A stretch of 64,000 nucleotides of DNA, from IMG/VR virus record IMGVR_UViG_3300042539_000280, positions 1 to 64,000 of that record; one strand, 5' to 3'. The notes below the pieces were generated by a model. It had not been told where the DNA came from. It worked only from the letters and a program-made list of their open reading frames with translations, and did not search any database. This DNA comes from a virus. Shown piece after piece: positions 23,159 to 32,010 of this stretch. Made by a program: the position numbers and the translations under genes. Each line of letters opens with the position of its first letter. Position 1 is the stretch's first letter.

Positions 23159-24174
23159 AACTTGATTACCTTTTTCTTGTTCAATTCGGACACTTTTTGT
23201 GGCAAAGCACCTTCGATTCGATATGCCTTTAGAGAAGGATTCTTTTTCTTCCAGTTAGCATATGCATCAAAGATACCAAACACTTCTTCGAAACCTTCCA
23301 CAGAACCATGTCGAAGATCATCGATATCTACCTGACCATGAGGCATCTTTGTGTGAATAGTCACATAAGAGGTATTACCTGTTTCAGCAAGTTTCTTTAG
23401 AATGTTTAGTGCAGTTTCATGTTCGTAACCTGTCTTACAAGTCCATCCATGTTCGCCACGAGAAAGGTCATAATTGCCTTGTGATGCAATACCAAAACGA
23501 CCTAGGCCTTTCTTGATATCATTGGGTGAATAAAGGACGATGGCATCTTGTGATCCTTCAGCGGCAGCAACTTCATTAGCAATAGCGGTTGCCGTTGCCT
23601 GGCCGATGCGACACACATTCACGATCCAATTAGCAATGGTTGGAATATCGCACTCCAACTCTTTCTTCTCTACTAGATTTCGAGCAGCCTTGAAGATATC
23701 CTTGTTGGTCGATGGAACCTTGGGAAGGTCAACGTTTGAGGACATTGCAAAGTTTGTTCTAGCCTTATCATATGATATATTTTCATCACCAAAAACAGCA
23801 ACATCGAACCAGTATCCAAGACATCCTTTTTCTTTCAATGCTTCAATACGGTTATGACCGTCTACCAACTTAGCATAATAATATTCAACATTACCATTTT
23901 CGTCGATATACTTCTTAGGTGTTGGATGCATTTCAACAACAGGAATACATGCACTAAACCGAACACCTCGTGAAAAAGATTCCACAAGTCTTGCGACAAG
24001 GGCAGGAATCAATCCACCGTCACGGTGATCCGCATTGTTTACAGCATTTGCTTCTAGGTTTTTGAATAGAATCCATTTACGACCTGTATATTTGACACCT
24101 TCAACGATATCAAAAAGATCATTATGGGCAAACAGACCTGAGTCTGTCTTTTCATCGACAGTTATATTCATCAT
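23155..24174 (-). CDS. ParB/Srx-fold protein
   Basis: 339 aa. The segment KLVDGHNRIEALKEKGCLGYWFDVAVF carries the VDGHxR motif of the ParB N-terminal/sulfiredoxin-like fold, which in various phage proteins has nuclease or nucleotide-dependent DNA-binding activity. The C-terminal half (PTIANWIVNVCRIGQATATAIANEV) is helical and may be an HTH. It follows the DUF4338-like gene in one operon. A role in phage DNA handling is likely; plasmid-type partition is not supported, since no ParA is nearby. Confidence 0.7.
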   Translation of the reverse strand: MMNITVDEKTDSGLFAHNDLFDIVEGVKYTGRKWILFKNLEANAVNNADHRDGGLIPALVARLVESFSRGVRFSACIPVVEMHPTPKKYIDENGNVEYYYAKLVDGHNRIEALKEKGCLGYWFDVAVFGDENISYDKARTNFAMSSNVDLPKVPSTNKDIFKAARNLVEKKELECDIPTIANWIVNVCRIGQATATAIANEVAAAEGSQDAIVLYSPNDIKKGLGRFGIASQGNYDLSRGEHGWTCKTGYEHETALNILKKLAETGNTSYVTIHTKMPHGQVDIDDLRHGSVEGFEEVFGIFDAYANWKKKNPSLKAYRIEGALPQKVSELNKKKVIKL

Positions 24175-24240
24175 ACTTTCTCCTTTGCCGATCTCAAATA
24201 GATACGGCGATCATGGCCACCAAAATGTGGACCAATCTCT

Positions 24241-25497
24241 TTATCTACCAACTTGTGGCAGGTATTTCGTTTTTGTTTCTTCCCAATCCATATAGATTAG
24301 GTCATCATAGAATAGAGTTTCCTTTGTAAAACGGTCGTTCTCAATCAAGGACTTTACCCGTCTAGCAACATACTTCTCTTTCCATATTCCAACCAGTGCA
24401 TTATAACTGGTATCGAACGCTTTGGCAAGTTTATCTTCGGAGATTTCCTTACGAAGAAACTCATTAGTGTTTGTATATAGTGGACTGAAATAGATACCAC
24501 GAGCATGTTCGGATCTAATCAGTTCCTTGTCGATACCAAGTTGTGAGTAGATAAAAGTATAGGAACGGTTTTTATGATCACGCTTATAAGGCATACCATC
24601 AAGGTTCTTGGCCACATACCATTCAAAATACTTTCTTGTATGGTTCTTCTTCAACCAGTTTAGCATAAGTGCTACAGTAGGTTTTCTTGCCTCATAAGAG
24701 ACAGAGCCTGATGTGTAGCCCATCTTTTTCCAATGTTTGAGATTATCATATTGTGATAAACCGCCAGCCTTATTCTGACCGTATAAAGATGTAGTAGTAA
24801 CGCCAATGAGTGTATCATTATATTGCTCTTTCCAATCTTGCTGAACCTTATCGGTAAGGCACATCAATGCTAGTAGTTTACCACCAAGGTAATTGAAACC
24901 TAGTGGTTGTAGAGGAACGATTGTCGAACCGATTGCGGTATGATTGATCATACCTTGACTGGTCTTGACATCACGGGACCACCCAATGTGGTTATCTCGT
25001 GGAGTTAGATCGAGGAAGTCAGAAGAAATGCAAATTACCCCTAGGTAGTTTCCGGTAACTTCGTCTTGAACGATGTAATTGAGATTGCGGCCGATGTTAT
25101 TGTTGTTCTTCATGGTAGAGGTGAACGTGCGGATTGTGTTCCACTTTTCCGCAAGTTCGGTACCATTTGTGTAGATTAGACGAGGTTCAAGTTTCATATA
25201 GTCCATAGGATCATTAGGAATCCAAATGTTATCTTTCACCTGATCAATATAAATTCGGTCTGCCTCGTTTAGTTCAGCACCAAAAAGGCCGTCAACCAAA
25301 GGATATTTGATATGGATTTCTAACCACTTTTGATAGAGTGTATATTCCTCTACAGTCATTTTGGAGACGTTAGAAAGGTCCTCAGTAACGACGGCCTTTA
25401 GTTCATCATCGGTTAGTGCGTCTGGTGCTTCAAATGTTGCCTGAAAGGCATCCCACTGGCGTTCAACGGATTCAAGTTCTTCATTACTCTTTGCCAC
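24241..25497 (-). CDS. DUF4338-like (DruA-related) protein
   Basis: 418 aa. The central domain reads DNHIGWSRD, then QPLGFNYLGGKLLALMCLTDKVQQDWKEQYND, then GVTTTSLYG and YDNLKHWKKMGYTSG, the order of conserved blocks I associate with DUF4338, the domain of DruA from the Druantia defence system and of related transposon- and phage-encoded proteins. The N-terminal 60 residues are acidic and helical. It is paired with a ParB-like gene. Biochemical function is unknown. The family call is from memory of the motif pattern. Confidence 0.6.
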   Translation of the reverse strand: MAKSNEELESVERQWDAFQATFEAPDALTDDELKAVVTEDLSNVSKMTVEEYTLYQKWLEIHIKYPLVDGLFGAELNEADRIYIDQVKDNIWIPNDPMDYMKLEPRLIYTNGTELAEKWNTIRTFTSTMKNNNNIGRNLNYIVQDEVTGNYLGVICISSDFLDLTPRDNHIGWSRDVKTSQGMINHTAIGSTIVPLQPLGFNYLGGKLLALMCLTDKVQQDWKEQYNDTLIGVTTTSLYGQNKAGGLSQYDNLKHWKKMGYTSGSVSYEARKPTVALMLNWLKKNHTRKYFEWYVAKNLDGMPYKRDHKNRSYTFIYSQLGIDKELIRSEHARGIYFSPLYTNTNEFLRKEISEDKLAKAFDTSYNALVGIWKEKYVARRVKSLIENDRFTKETLFYDDLIYMDWEETKTKYLPQVGR

Positions 25498-25711
25498 TCA
25501 TTTCTCCATTATGTATAAGTTCAAATGCTTCATCTGGAAATGTTTTGTTGTAAGGCAAACCTTTTAGTGTCACAACGCCAGCGTCAGCAATCATTTTCTC
25601 TATAGTATATATTTCACCATCTAATAGCACTCTATTGACATAAGGAAAACCTGGTCTCACCCTTACAATGTCGCCAGGTTTGAATGTCTCAAAGTTCTTT
25701 CTTACTTCCAT
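25484..25711 (-). CDS. Hypothetical protein, 75 aa (small beta-barrel)
   Basis: MEVRKNFETFKPGDIVRVRPGFPYVNRVLLDGEIYTIEKM has the FKPGDIVRV pattern of KOW/SH3-like small barrels, then VVTLKGLPYNKTFPDEAFELI. It overlaps both neighbours (14 bp into the DUF4338-like gene, 10 bp with the gene before). Probably a small nucleic acid- or protein-binding barrel. Confidence 0.65.
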   Translation of the reverse strand: MEVRKNFETFKPGDIVRVRPGFPYVNRVLLDGEIYTIEKMIADAGVVTLKGLPYNKTFPDEAFELIHNGEMSGKE

Positions 25712-25878
25712 CGATCAGTAATTTCTTTTACACGATCCTGCATATACTGTTCAATAATCTCACGGACGTTATCATACTTTGGATTCTTTCTCACATGATA
25801 GATTTCTTGTGTGTAAGCAAACTTTATAATCTGTTCATGTGAATAGTTGTGAGTCATATGCGGATCAGTTTTTTCCAT
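25702..25878 (-). CDS. Hypothetical protein, 58 aa
   Basis: Starts at 25878 (MEKTDPHMTHNYSHEQ) with GGAG 8 bp upstream. Charged and helical with a His-rich N-terminus and IIEQYMQDRVKEITDRWK at the C-terminus. No family recognised. Overlaps the preceding 35 aa gene by 14 bp. Confidence 0.6.
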   Translation of the reverse strand: MEKTDPHMTHNYSHEQIIKFAYTQEIYHVRKNPKYDNVREIIEQYMQDRVKEITDRWK

Positions 25879-25972
25879 ACTGCTTACTCCAGACGAAGTT
25901 GTTGGCATTTACAATAAAACGGGCCAAGCAATTCATAAACCAAGAGTTCCAGAACCAGTGATTGTATCTCAT
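25865..25972 (-). CDS. Very small protein, 35 aa
   Basis: MRYNHWFWNSWFMNCLARFIVNANNFVW...; ATG at 25972 forms an ATGA overlap with the membrane-protein stop, and GGGAG lies 10 bp upstream. Strikingly aromatic (four Trp and four Phe in 35 residues). Possibly a membrane-surface peptide. No family recognised. Confidence 0.5.
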   Translation of the reverse strand: MRYNHWFWNSWFMNCLARFIVNANNFVWSKQYGKN

Positions 25973-26220
25973 GTGTGTATTACTCCCTTATCGATAAGAC
26001 CAGCAACATAGATGAATGATATCACCAACTGGATAACTATTAGTGACGGTCTGCGCCACATTAGAGAAACGACCAACCATCCTAGATTGCCTGCTAATGA
26101 TAGAAAGACATTCATAGGGTAGATGTTCAAAGAAGTTAGAGCGGCGCCGGCCAATAGAATAAAGGTCGAGGCCCACTCAAAGAAAAACTCAATTTGTTTC
26201 GAGGTTAACATTGACATCAC
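25969..26220 (-). CDS. Small polytopic membrane protein
   Basis: About 80 aa (start GTG at 26220 or ATG at 26211). Three hydrophobic segments: FFFEWASTFILLAGAALTSLN, VFLSLAGNLGWLVVSLMW and LIVIQLVISFIYVAGLI. It would sit in the host inner membrane. Its 5' end overlaps the 36 aa gene by 20-30 bp and its stop is coupled to the next micro-gene. Function unknown. Confidence 0.65.
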   Translation of the reverse strand: MMSMLTSKQIEFFFEWASTFILLAGAALTSLNIYPMNVFLSLAGNLGWLVVSLMWRRPSLIVIQLVISFIYVAGLIDKGVIHT

Positions 26221-26299
26221 CCATTTGTGAGAGACCAGTCCAAAGGTTGTCGATGCTATAGGTATAATAACCGTAAGGTGTGTTTACTATGGTGATCAT
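26189..26299 (-). CDS. Very small protein, 36 aa, first gene of an operon
   Basis: MITIVNTPYGYYTYSIDNLW... begins at 26299 with AAAGGA 7 bp upstream and about 20 nt after the start predicted for the promoter at 26324-26352. It could be a real micro-protein or a translated leader, because the next gene begins inside it. No family recognised. Confidence 0.5.
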   Translation of the reverse strand: MITIVNTPYGYYTYSIDNLWTGLSQMGDVNVNLETN

Positions 26300-26323
26300 A
26301 GATATTCCTTTCATTGATGGTTC

Positions 26324-26352
26324 ATTATAGACCATCAGGACTCTTTTGTCAA
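26324..26352 (-). promoter_or_regulatory. Sigma-70 promoter of the 23-26.3 kb operon
   Basis: Minus strand: TTGACA (26347-26352), 17 bp, TATAAT (26324-26329), both perfect. It overlaps the last codons of gp46 and would transcribe the leftward run of small genes plus the DUF4338-like and ParB-like genes. Confidence 0.82.
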
Positions 26353-28059
26353 GGTGCTAAAGTTCTTTACCTTCTCGAAACGGATAGTTCTTTGGAATCT
26401 ATCGATCATTGTGTCCTTATGGGAAATGACAAAGATATTTGTTCCTTTATCACCCATTTCCCACATGATCTTGATAAACTCGTCCGTTCCTGCACCATCC
26501 ATTGCTCGGTCTAGGATTTCGTCAAACACTAGAATGTTGACGTTGACCGAGTTTTTCATCTTGGCAATCTGTCTCCATGTTAGAAGAATAGCCAAGTCAA
26601 TTCTTAGCTTCTCTCCTTCCGAGAAGTTGTGGTAAGAGAACTCGTCTCGGTATCTGGACTTGATGGATTCTTCGAAGGATTCGTTAATATTGAAGTTGAC
26701 AAAGAAACCCAGTTTTGCCAGGTATTTGTTGATGTGCTTGTTGATGATAGGAAGATATTGTTTAATAATCTTCGTCTTGATTCCACCATCTTTGAGTAGA
26801 GTAGTTGCGAGGTCGATGTATTGTCTATCATCTAAAAGGGTCTCCTTCTCCGTTTGTAGGGAGGAAATATCATGTTCCACTGTTTCGAGTTGTCGTTCTG
26901 ACTCTTGGGTGGTCTTATCTGACCCAGCGAAGGATTCAATCTGCTCAATAACTTGGCGCAGATTATTAGCAATATGGTTATAGGAAGACTTAGCAGATGA
27001 AAGACCCATTTTGAGTTCGTTGATCTTTGTGAGAACTTCATCAATCTTCTCAATCTCTGATAGAACTGTGTCTATCTGCTCGGAAACCTTATTTAGTCCA
27101 TCCTCAATTTCTGTAATCTTCTGAGTGTTAGTTGAAACCGCCTCACTCTTGAATGATTCTCCAATAGTTTGCCGGCAAGTAGGACAAGTATCATTCTCCT
27201 CAAAGAACGAATTATCTTTGCGTAAACGTTCAACGTTATTCTCCATCTTGGCCTTGAAACCAATGAGTTTGGAATGCTTTGACTTTAGAGGTGTAAGGTC
27301 TAGGTCTTCCTCCATTGCCTTTTCAAGCAACACCTTATGATTTGAAACACCAATGTCGGCCGATTTGAGGTCGAGTTCCAGATCATCTTTCTTGGTCTGT
27401 AATTCTTTTAACTTTTCTTCGCTGTTGGCCTTCAAGGACTTTAGTGTCTGTTCAATATAGGTCTTATTCTCTTCCTTGCTAGTCAACTGAATACGGTTCT
27501 TCTCAAGGCCTTCTCTATTCATTTGGAGGCGGTTCTTGACCACTGTAGACATGGCAGAGAAGATTTGAATATCAAGCAAGTCCTCGATGACCGCACGACG
27601 GTCACCTGGTGACAACTGCATGAAAGGCACAAACGAGGCCGATCCTAGAATGACCACCTGTGTAAAGGACTTATAGTTCATTCTTAGGATATGCTTTTCA
27701 AGGTATTCTTGATAGTCTTTGGCCGCAGCATCTTGATTGACCATATTACCTTCACAATAGATTTCGAAGATATTAGGTTTGGTACCACGGATAATTCTGT
27801 ACCGCTTGTTATTGGAACTAAACTCAATCTCAACCGCACAGTTCTTACCGTTGACCGAGTTTACCACATTACCTTTGTTCACCTTACGAAAAGGTTTACC
27901 GAACAAGGCAAAAGTCAATGCGTCGAGGAAGGTTGACTTCCCCGACCCATTGTGTCCCATAATAAGGGTATTCTTGTGTGTATCTAGTTCAATTTCTGTC
28001 CACTGATTACCTGCGGACAGAAAGTTCTTCCACTTGACATAATGAAAAGTTATCATCAA
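26335..28059 (-). CDS. 46: Recombination endonuclease subunit gp46 (Rad50/SbcC-like)
   Basis: 574 aa. Walker [10 protein letters not shown] at 35-43, two long coiled-coil arms flanking a zinc hook CPTCR (about residue 290), the ABC signature [15 protein letters not shown] and Walker [10 protein letters not shown] near the C-terminus. With gp47 it forms the Mre11/Rad50-type nuclease that resects DNA ends for recombination-dependent replication and degrades host DNA. Overlaps ftsH by 4 bp; in T4 46 directly follows 47 apart from small ORFs, whereas here ftsH lies between them. Confidence 0.96.
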   Translation of the reverse strand: MMITFHYVKWKNFLSAGNQWTEIELDTHKNTLIMGHNGSGKSTFLDALTFALFGKPFRKVNKGNVVNSVNGKNCAVEIEFSSNNKRYRIIRGTKPNIFEIYCEGNMVNQDAAAKDYQEYLEKHILRMNYKSFTQVVILGSASFVPFMQLSPGDRRAVIEDLLDIQIFSAMSTVVKNRLQMNREGLEKNRIQLTSKEENKTYIEQTLKSLKANSEEKLKELQTKKDDLELDLKSADIGVSNHKVLLEKAMEEDLDLTPLKSKHSKLIGFKAKMENNVERLRKDNSFFEENDTCPTCRQTIGESFKSEAVSTNTQKITEIEDGLNKVSEQIDTVLSEIEKIDEVLTKINELKMGLSSAKSSYNHIANNLRQVIEQIESFAGSDKTTQESERQLETVEHDISSLQTEKETLLDDRQYIDLATTLLKDGGIKTKIIKQYLPIINKHINKYLAKLGFFVNFNINESFEESIKSRYRDEFSYHNFSEGEKLRIDLAILLTWRQIAKMKNSVNVNILVFDEILDRAMDGAGTDEFIKIMWEMGDKGTNIFVISHKDTMIDRFQRTIRFEKVKNFSTLTKES

Positions 28060-29843
28060 TAATCTCTTGTTGGTACCTTACCTTCTAGCAAATCCTTGAT
28101 TTCTTCACCAGACAAGGTCTCATACATTATAAGCCCTTCCGCTAAGGTGTCAAGGTCTTTTCTTTTCTCTGTGAGGATTTTCTTAGCAGTAATATATCCA
28201 TCCTCTACCAGATCAAGGATTTCACCATCAACAACCTTCTGTGTTGCTTCGGCAATCTTAGGTGTATGGAACATATCAGCATTAGGTGTTGAGTATGCCA
28301 TTCTACCTAGTTTCTTGGAGAATCCATACTCGGTAACCATAGCACGAGCCAACGAGGTTGCCTGCTGAATATCACCAGATGCACCAGAGGATACCTTGTC
28401 TTGACCAAAGATCATTTCCTCTGCTACACGACCACCCATTGCCATAGCAAGATTGGCGATCATTTCATCATAGTGCATGGAGATTTTATCACGCTCTGGT
28501 AGAGATTGAACCATACCCAATGCACGACCACGAGGAATGATTGTTGCCTTATGAATTGGAACAGAACCAGGCATGTTGAGTGACACTAGAGCATGTCCAG
28601 CCTCATGATAGGCAGTCATCTTCTTTTCTTCTTCTGTCATCATTAGGGTGCGACGTTCTGGTCCCATTAGGATCTTATCACGGGCATCCTCAAACTCAAG
28701 GTTTGTAACAATACGCTTTGAACGTCTTGCTGCTAGTAGTGCCGCCTCGTTTACAAGGTTGGCTAGATCAGCACCAGAGAACCCTGGTGTACCTTTTGCT
28801 ACTCGCTTTAGTTCAACGTCTGGACCGATTGGAACCTTACGGGTGTGAACCTTTAGAATTTTCTCACGACCCACAAAGTCTGGATTTGGAACAGTAATCT
28901 GTCTATCGAAACGTCCAGGGCGGAGTAAGGCCTTATCAAGGACATCAACACGATTGGTCGCAGCAATAATGATAATACCTTCATTGTCATTGAAACCATC
29001 CATTTCAACCAGCATAGCATTTAGTGTCTGGTCTCGTTCATCATTACCTGAAATACCATTTGCTCTTGAGCGACCAACGGCATCGATTTCGTCAATGAAG
29101 ATGATACATGGAGCGTTCTTCTTTGCCTGTTCAAACATATCACGGACACGGCTTGCACCGACACCCACGAACATTTCAACGAAGTCAGAACCAGAGATAG
29201 AGAAGAAGGGAACACCTGCCTCACCAGCAACGGCACGGGCAAGCAAAGTCTTACCAGTACCAGGAGGACCAACGAGCAATACGCCCTTTGGAATCTTACC
29301 ACCTAGGCGTTCGAACTTATGTGGGTCTTGTAGAAACTCTACAACTTCTTGTAGGTCTTCCTTAGCTTCATCAACACCAGCAACATCTTCAAAGGTCTTG
29401 CGGCCATGTTCTTCTGTTAGTAGTTTTGCTTTAGACTTACCTAAGCCCATAACACCACCGCCGGCGCCGCCTTGACGGCGTGATAGCATGAGCCATAGTC
29501 CAAAGAATAGTAATACAGGAAGAAGATTGATCAGTAGACCAATCCAAAAACCATTAGAACCTTCTTCTTTAACGGTGATGTTTACTTTGTGTGCTTCTAA
29601 TCTAGGAAGGAGATTACCGACACCAGTAACCGTAGTTGAAAACTGTCGATTATCCATAAAATGGCCGACAATATCTTGACCGATAATTGTTACATCATGG
29701 ACTCTACCTGCATCAACTTGTGCAACAAAGTCAGAGTAACCGATTTCGGATACTACCTTTTGTTTCGGGCCGTCTAGCATAACTGCCATCAACACGATAG
29801 TCATAAGCAGTAGCAAAACCCATGGTAAATGTTTTTTCATCAT
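28056..29843 (-). CDS. ftsH: ATP-dependent zinc metalloprotease FtsH
   Basis: 595 aa, essentially complete and with all catalytic parts. TM1 at 5-23, a periplasmic loop of about 75 residues, TM2 at 99-120, Walker A GPPGTGKT at 192-199, Walker [13 protein letters not shown], second region of homology [20 protein letters not shown], zinc site HEAGH at 413-417. It is shorter than E. coli FtsH (644 aa) only at the C-terminal tail. FtsH degrades membrane and regulatory proteins at the inner membrane. It overlaps gp46 by 4 bp and has a TATAAATA late-type element 27 bp upstream. Confidence 0.97.
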   Translation of the reverse strand: MMKKHLPWVLLLLMTIVLMAVMLDGPKQKVVSEIGYSDFVAQVDAGRVHDVTIIGQDIVGHFMDNRQFSTTVTGVGNLLPRLEAHKVNITVKEEGSNGFWIGLLINLLPVLLFFGLWLMLSRRQGGAGGGVMGLGKSKAKLLTEEHGRKTFEDVAGVDEAKEDLQEVVEFLQDPHKFERLGGKIPKGVLLVGPPGTGKTLLARAVAGEAGVPFFSISGSDFVEMFVGVGASRVRDMFEQAKKNAPCIIFIDEIDAVGRSRANGISGNDERDQTLNAMLVEMDGFNDNEGIIIIAATNRVDVLDKALLRPGRFDRQITVPNPDFVGREKILKVHTRKVPIGPDVELKRVAKGTPGFSGADLANLVNEAALLAARRSKRIVTNLEFEDARDKILMGPERRTLMMTEEEKKMTAYHEAGHALVSLNMPGSVPIHKATIIPRGRALGMVQSLPERDKISMHYDEMIANLAMAMGGRVAEEMIFGQDKVSSGASGDIQQATSLARAMVTEYGFSKKLGRMAYSTPNADMFHTPKIAEATQKVVDGEILDLVEDGYITAKKILTEKRKDLDTLAEGLIMYETLSGEEIKDLLEGKVPTRDY

Positions 29844-29869
29844 ATCAAACCTCTAGTGTGTTATTAGAC

Positions 29870-29877
29870 TATTTATA
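29870..29877 (-). promoter_or_regulatory. Late-type promoter element TATAAATA before ftsH
   Basis: Exact T4 late octamer on the minus strand, overlapping the last bases of gene 47 and 27 bp ahead of the FtsH ATG. It would let ftsH and gp46 be transcribed late, independent of gp47. Confidence 0.55.
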
Positions 29878-30949
29878 CAGTCTCAACCTGTAAGGCCTCA
29901 TTGTATATGTCCATCATAAAGTGCTTCATTTTGCCGCTATCTAAGGGTAACGTTAGTGTATCGATATACTTACGAAGGATCGTAGGTGTATCTTCCGCTT
30001 CGTTTACTTCGTCCATTTCTTCATTCTCTAAAAGAACCGTCGGGTCCTCAACAATAGTAATATCAAGTGGTCCCACCTTATAGATGGAATCAAACAGTAG
30101 GTCAAAAGCATATGGATTCGATTTATTAACCACGACCAACTTAACATAAGCATCCTTATACTTAGAGAAATCAGTCTTTTGAATTTTGTCCACAATCTCT
30201 GGATTTGCAACGTCGTCATATTTGGCTATCCTAAACATTTTGTGTGGGTTTTGTATAAACTCTAAAACAGATGTTTCCGTGTCAAACACCGAAAAACCTC
30301 TGGGATCGTTATAATCATGCCAAGTATATTCCCCAAAAGCGCCAATGTAGGATACATTACCAAGAGTGCTACGGTGATGGTAATGACCTGAATATACCTT
30401 ATCAAACTTATCAAAGACGCTGCGATCCAATCCATGGTCTGCTATCAATCCTCTATGCATAGTAAATCCATTCAACTCAAGGTGACCCATGAGAACAGAT
30501 GCTTTTGGTTTTGTGATTGCTTCCATGGCCTCCTCACGGTTAGAATCCGTGATCCATGGCATTATTTGAATGGGGAATCCATCAACAGAAATAAGAGTAG
30601 GGACAGAATAAGTATGAATGTGATTATATCGTCCAACCACAAGTTCATCCAAGGCGTTAACCTCATGCGTGTCCTTGTAATAAGAGTCGTGATTGCCTTG
30701 AATAATGTGAGTCTCAATGCCTCTCTCCTCTAATGGTTGTAGGAAGTCCTCACGCAGCCGCTTTGACGACATGAAATTGACATACTTACGGCGATCATAG
30801 ATATCACCAAGATGGATAACGGTCTTGATATCATTTGTATCGATATAGTCAAAGAACCATTTCCAGCATTTCTTTTGATACAACTGAAATGCCGGGTTGT
30901 CATTTCTGACCCCGGCATGTGTATCGGTTACCATTGCAATCTTTGTCAT
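29873..30949 (-). CDS. 47: Recombination endonuclease subunit gp47 (Mre11/SbcD-like)
   Basis: 358 aa metallophosphoesterase. Phosphoesterase motifs in order: MVTDTHAGVRND (I), HLGDIYDRRKYV (II), IQGNHDSYYKD (III), LMGHLELNG (IV), SGHYHHRS (V), giving all Asp/His/Asn manganese ligands. It is the nuclease partner of gp46. Confidence 0.96.
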   Translation of the reverse strand: MTKIAMVTDTHAGVRNDNPAFQLYQKKCWKWFFDYIDTNDIKTVIHLGDIYDRRKYVNFMSSKRLREDFLQPLEERGIETHIIQGNHDSYYKDTHEVNALDELVVGRYNHIHTYSVPTLISVDGFPIQIMPWITDSNREEAMEAITKPKASVLMGHLELNGFTMHRGLIADHGLDRSVFDKFDKVYSGHYHHRSTLGNVSYIGAFGEYTWHDYNDPRGFSVFDTETSVLEFIQNPHKMFRIAKYDDVANPEIVDKIQKTDFSKYKDAYVKLVVVNKSNPYAFDLLFDSIYKVGPLDITIVEDPTVLLENEEMDEVNEAEDTPTILRKYIDTLTLPLDSGKMKHFMMDIYNEALQVETV

Positions 30950-30953
30950 TACC

Positions 30954-31571
30954 TTACCTTATGTGAAAGAATGTGGAGAAACAAAATCTTCCATTGGAAT
31001 TATACCGGTCCATTTTATCATACATTTCGATTTTGTCAACCTTGTGATCTACCCAAGAAGGAAATAAAACACCCATATTACTTTTTACATTCACCTTATA
31101 GTTTAACTCAGGAAAGGACAAATCACCTCCAGAAAACCTTTTAGGTTCTTTAAACAACCAAAAAACATAGGTATAACAAGCAATATCTATGTGACTTTCA
31201 TAATAATCCTCATTCTCATAATAACTCAACAATGTAGAATCAAAATTAGTCATAAAAAAGAGTTTTAGATTTATATCATACTTAGTCAAGTCATCTTTTT
31301 GATTTGAGAGTTGATTCAAACCTTTTTTATACAAACTCATATAATTTGAGGAATTATTCGAATAGTATTCACTTATCCATAATCCTTTATTACTTTTTTT
31401 GGGAGTACCGTCATTTCTCATGTCGCTCCCTGTGCCGAAAGGATCTTGTAGTTTATTTTCATCACATAAAAAATCAACTTCTTTCCAAAGATATTTTTGT
31501 TCTTTATCATCAAAGATATCTTCTAATACAATGAAAGAGGCCTTATCACATTTGATATGTTTTATTTCCAC
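30954..31571 (-). CDS. 2OG-Fe(II) oxygenase, prolyl-hydroxylase-like
   Basis: 205 aa with GTG start at 31571. Core YYESHIDIACYTYVFWLF gives the HxD iron ligands, FSGGDLSFPE is the conserved loop, and MGVLFPSWVDHKVDK gives the distal His; GRFCFSTFFH carries the Arg. Different family branch from the two proteins in the glycan cluster. The gene is AT-rich and lies between gp47 and the late transcription genes. Substrate unknown. Confidence 0.78.
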   Translation of the reverse strand: MEIKHIKCDKASFIVLEDIFDDKEQKYLWKEVDFLCDENKLQDPFGTGSDMRNDGTPKKSNKGLWISEYYSNNSSNYMSLYKKGLNQLSNQKDDLTKYDINLKLFFMTNFDSTLLSYYENEDYYESHIDIACYTYVFWLFKEPKRFSGGDLSFPELNYKVNVKSNMGVLFPSWVDHKVDKIEMYDKMDRYNSNGRFCFSTFFHIR

Positions 31572-31657
31572 ATCATGTCTCTAAAGTCTAATAGCAAATT
31601 TTTGATCACCGTGTAGATCATAAACAGAACTTCATCAATCTTCTTTGGTAATTTCAA
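31562..31657 (-). CDS. Possible micro-protein, 31 aa, TTG start
   Basis: Reads LKLPKKIDEVLFMIYTVIKN... from a TTG at 31657 (GGAAA 8 bp upstream) to a stop at 31562, bridging an otherwise empty gap and overlapping the GTG start of the oxygenase, which has a weak ribosome site of its own. It may serve mainly for translational coupling. Low confidence. Confidence 0.3.
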   Translation of the reverse strand: MKLPKKIDEVLFMIYTVIKNLLLDFRDMMWK

Positions 31658-31817
31658 TGTATGTTTCCATTTCGGACTGACGCAACCAACCTAAATTGAC
31701 CATACGTTCCATTATTTTCTGTTTACTTTGCTTGTCGAGAGGAACAGGTTCAACAATACGGTCACAGAACCATTCTATATTCTGTTCAATCTCTTGCACG
31801 ATATCATCAACGTCCAT
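31635..31817 (-). CDS. Hypothetical protein, 60 aa
   Basis: MDVDDIVQEIEQNIEWFCDRIVEPVPLDKQSKQKIMERMVNLGWLRQSE... starts at 31817, overlapping the preceding gene by 11 bp. Acidic and helical. It follows the gp55 gene closely, so a late-transcription accessory role (such as a gp33 analogue) is conceivable but not shown. Confidence 0.55.
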   Translation of the reverse strand: MDVDDIVQEIEQNIEWFCDRIVEPVPLDKQSKQKIMERMVNLGWLRQSEMETYIEITKED

Positions 31818-32010
31818 TGGACTTACGGCGTGTAGGTGCCGTCCCCATTTCATTGTCATAGTCCAGTAATGCCTTATCGATGGCCTTACGGATACCTTCA
31901 AGTCTCATGCGATAGTTGCCACGAACATGGACACGTTCCTTCTTATCTTTCAAGGTGGTGATCAATGTCTGCACCTGAAACGGAACCTCAAACTGATTCT
32001 CTTCCTTCAT
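31807..32010 (-). CDS. Hypothetical protein, 67 aa, next to gp55
   Basis: Starts at 32010 (MKEENQFEVPFQVQTLITTLKDKKERVHVRG) with GGAG 7 bp upstream, overlapping the gp55 3' end by 23 bp. Basic, with a C-terminal PTRRKSNGR tail. Position beside the late sigma factor suggests a transcription or DNA-binding accessory; not recognised. Confidence 0.6.
   Translation of the reverse strand: MKEENQFEVPFQVQTLITTLKDKKERVHVRGNYRMRLEGIRKAIDKALLDYDNEMGTAPTRRKSNGR

Noticed and set aside
24175-24260. Short minus-strand frame reading VDKEIGPHFGGHDRRIYLRSAKEKV
   Set aside because: Looks protein-like and slightly DnaA-like, but there is no start codon with a ribosome site and it is only about 25-40 codons; kept as a possible remnant only.
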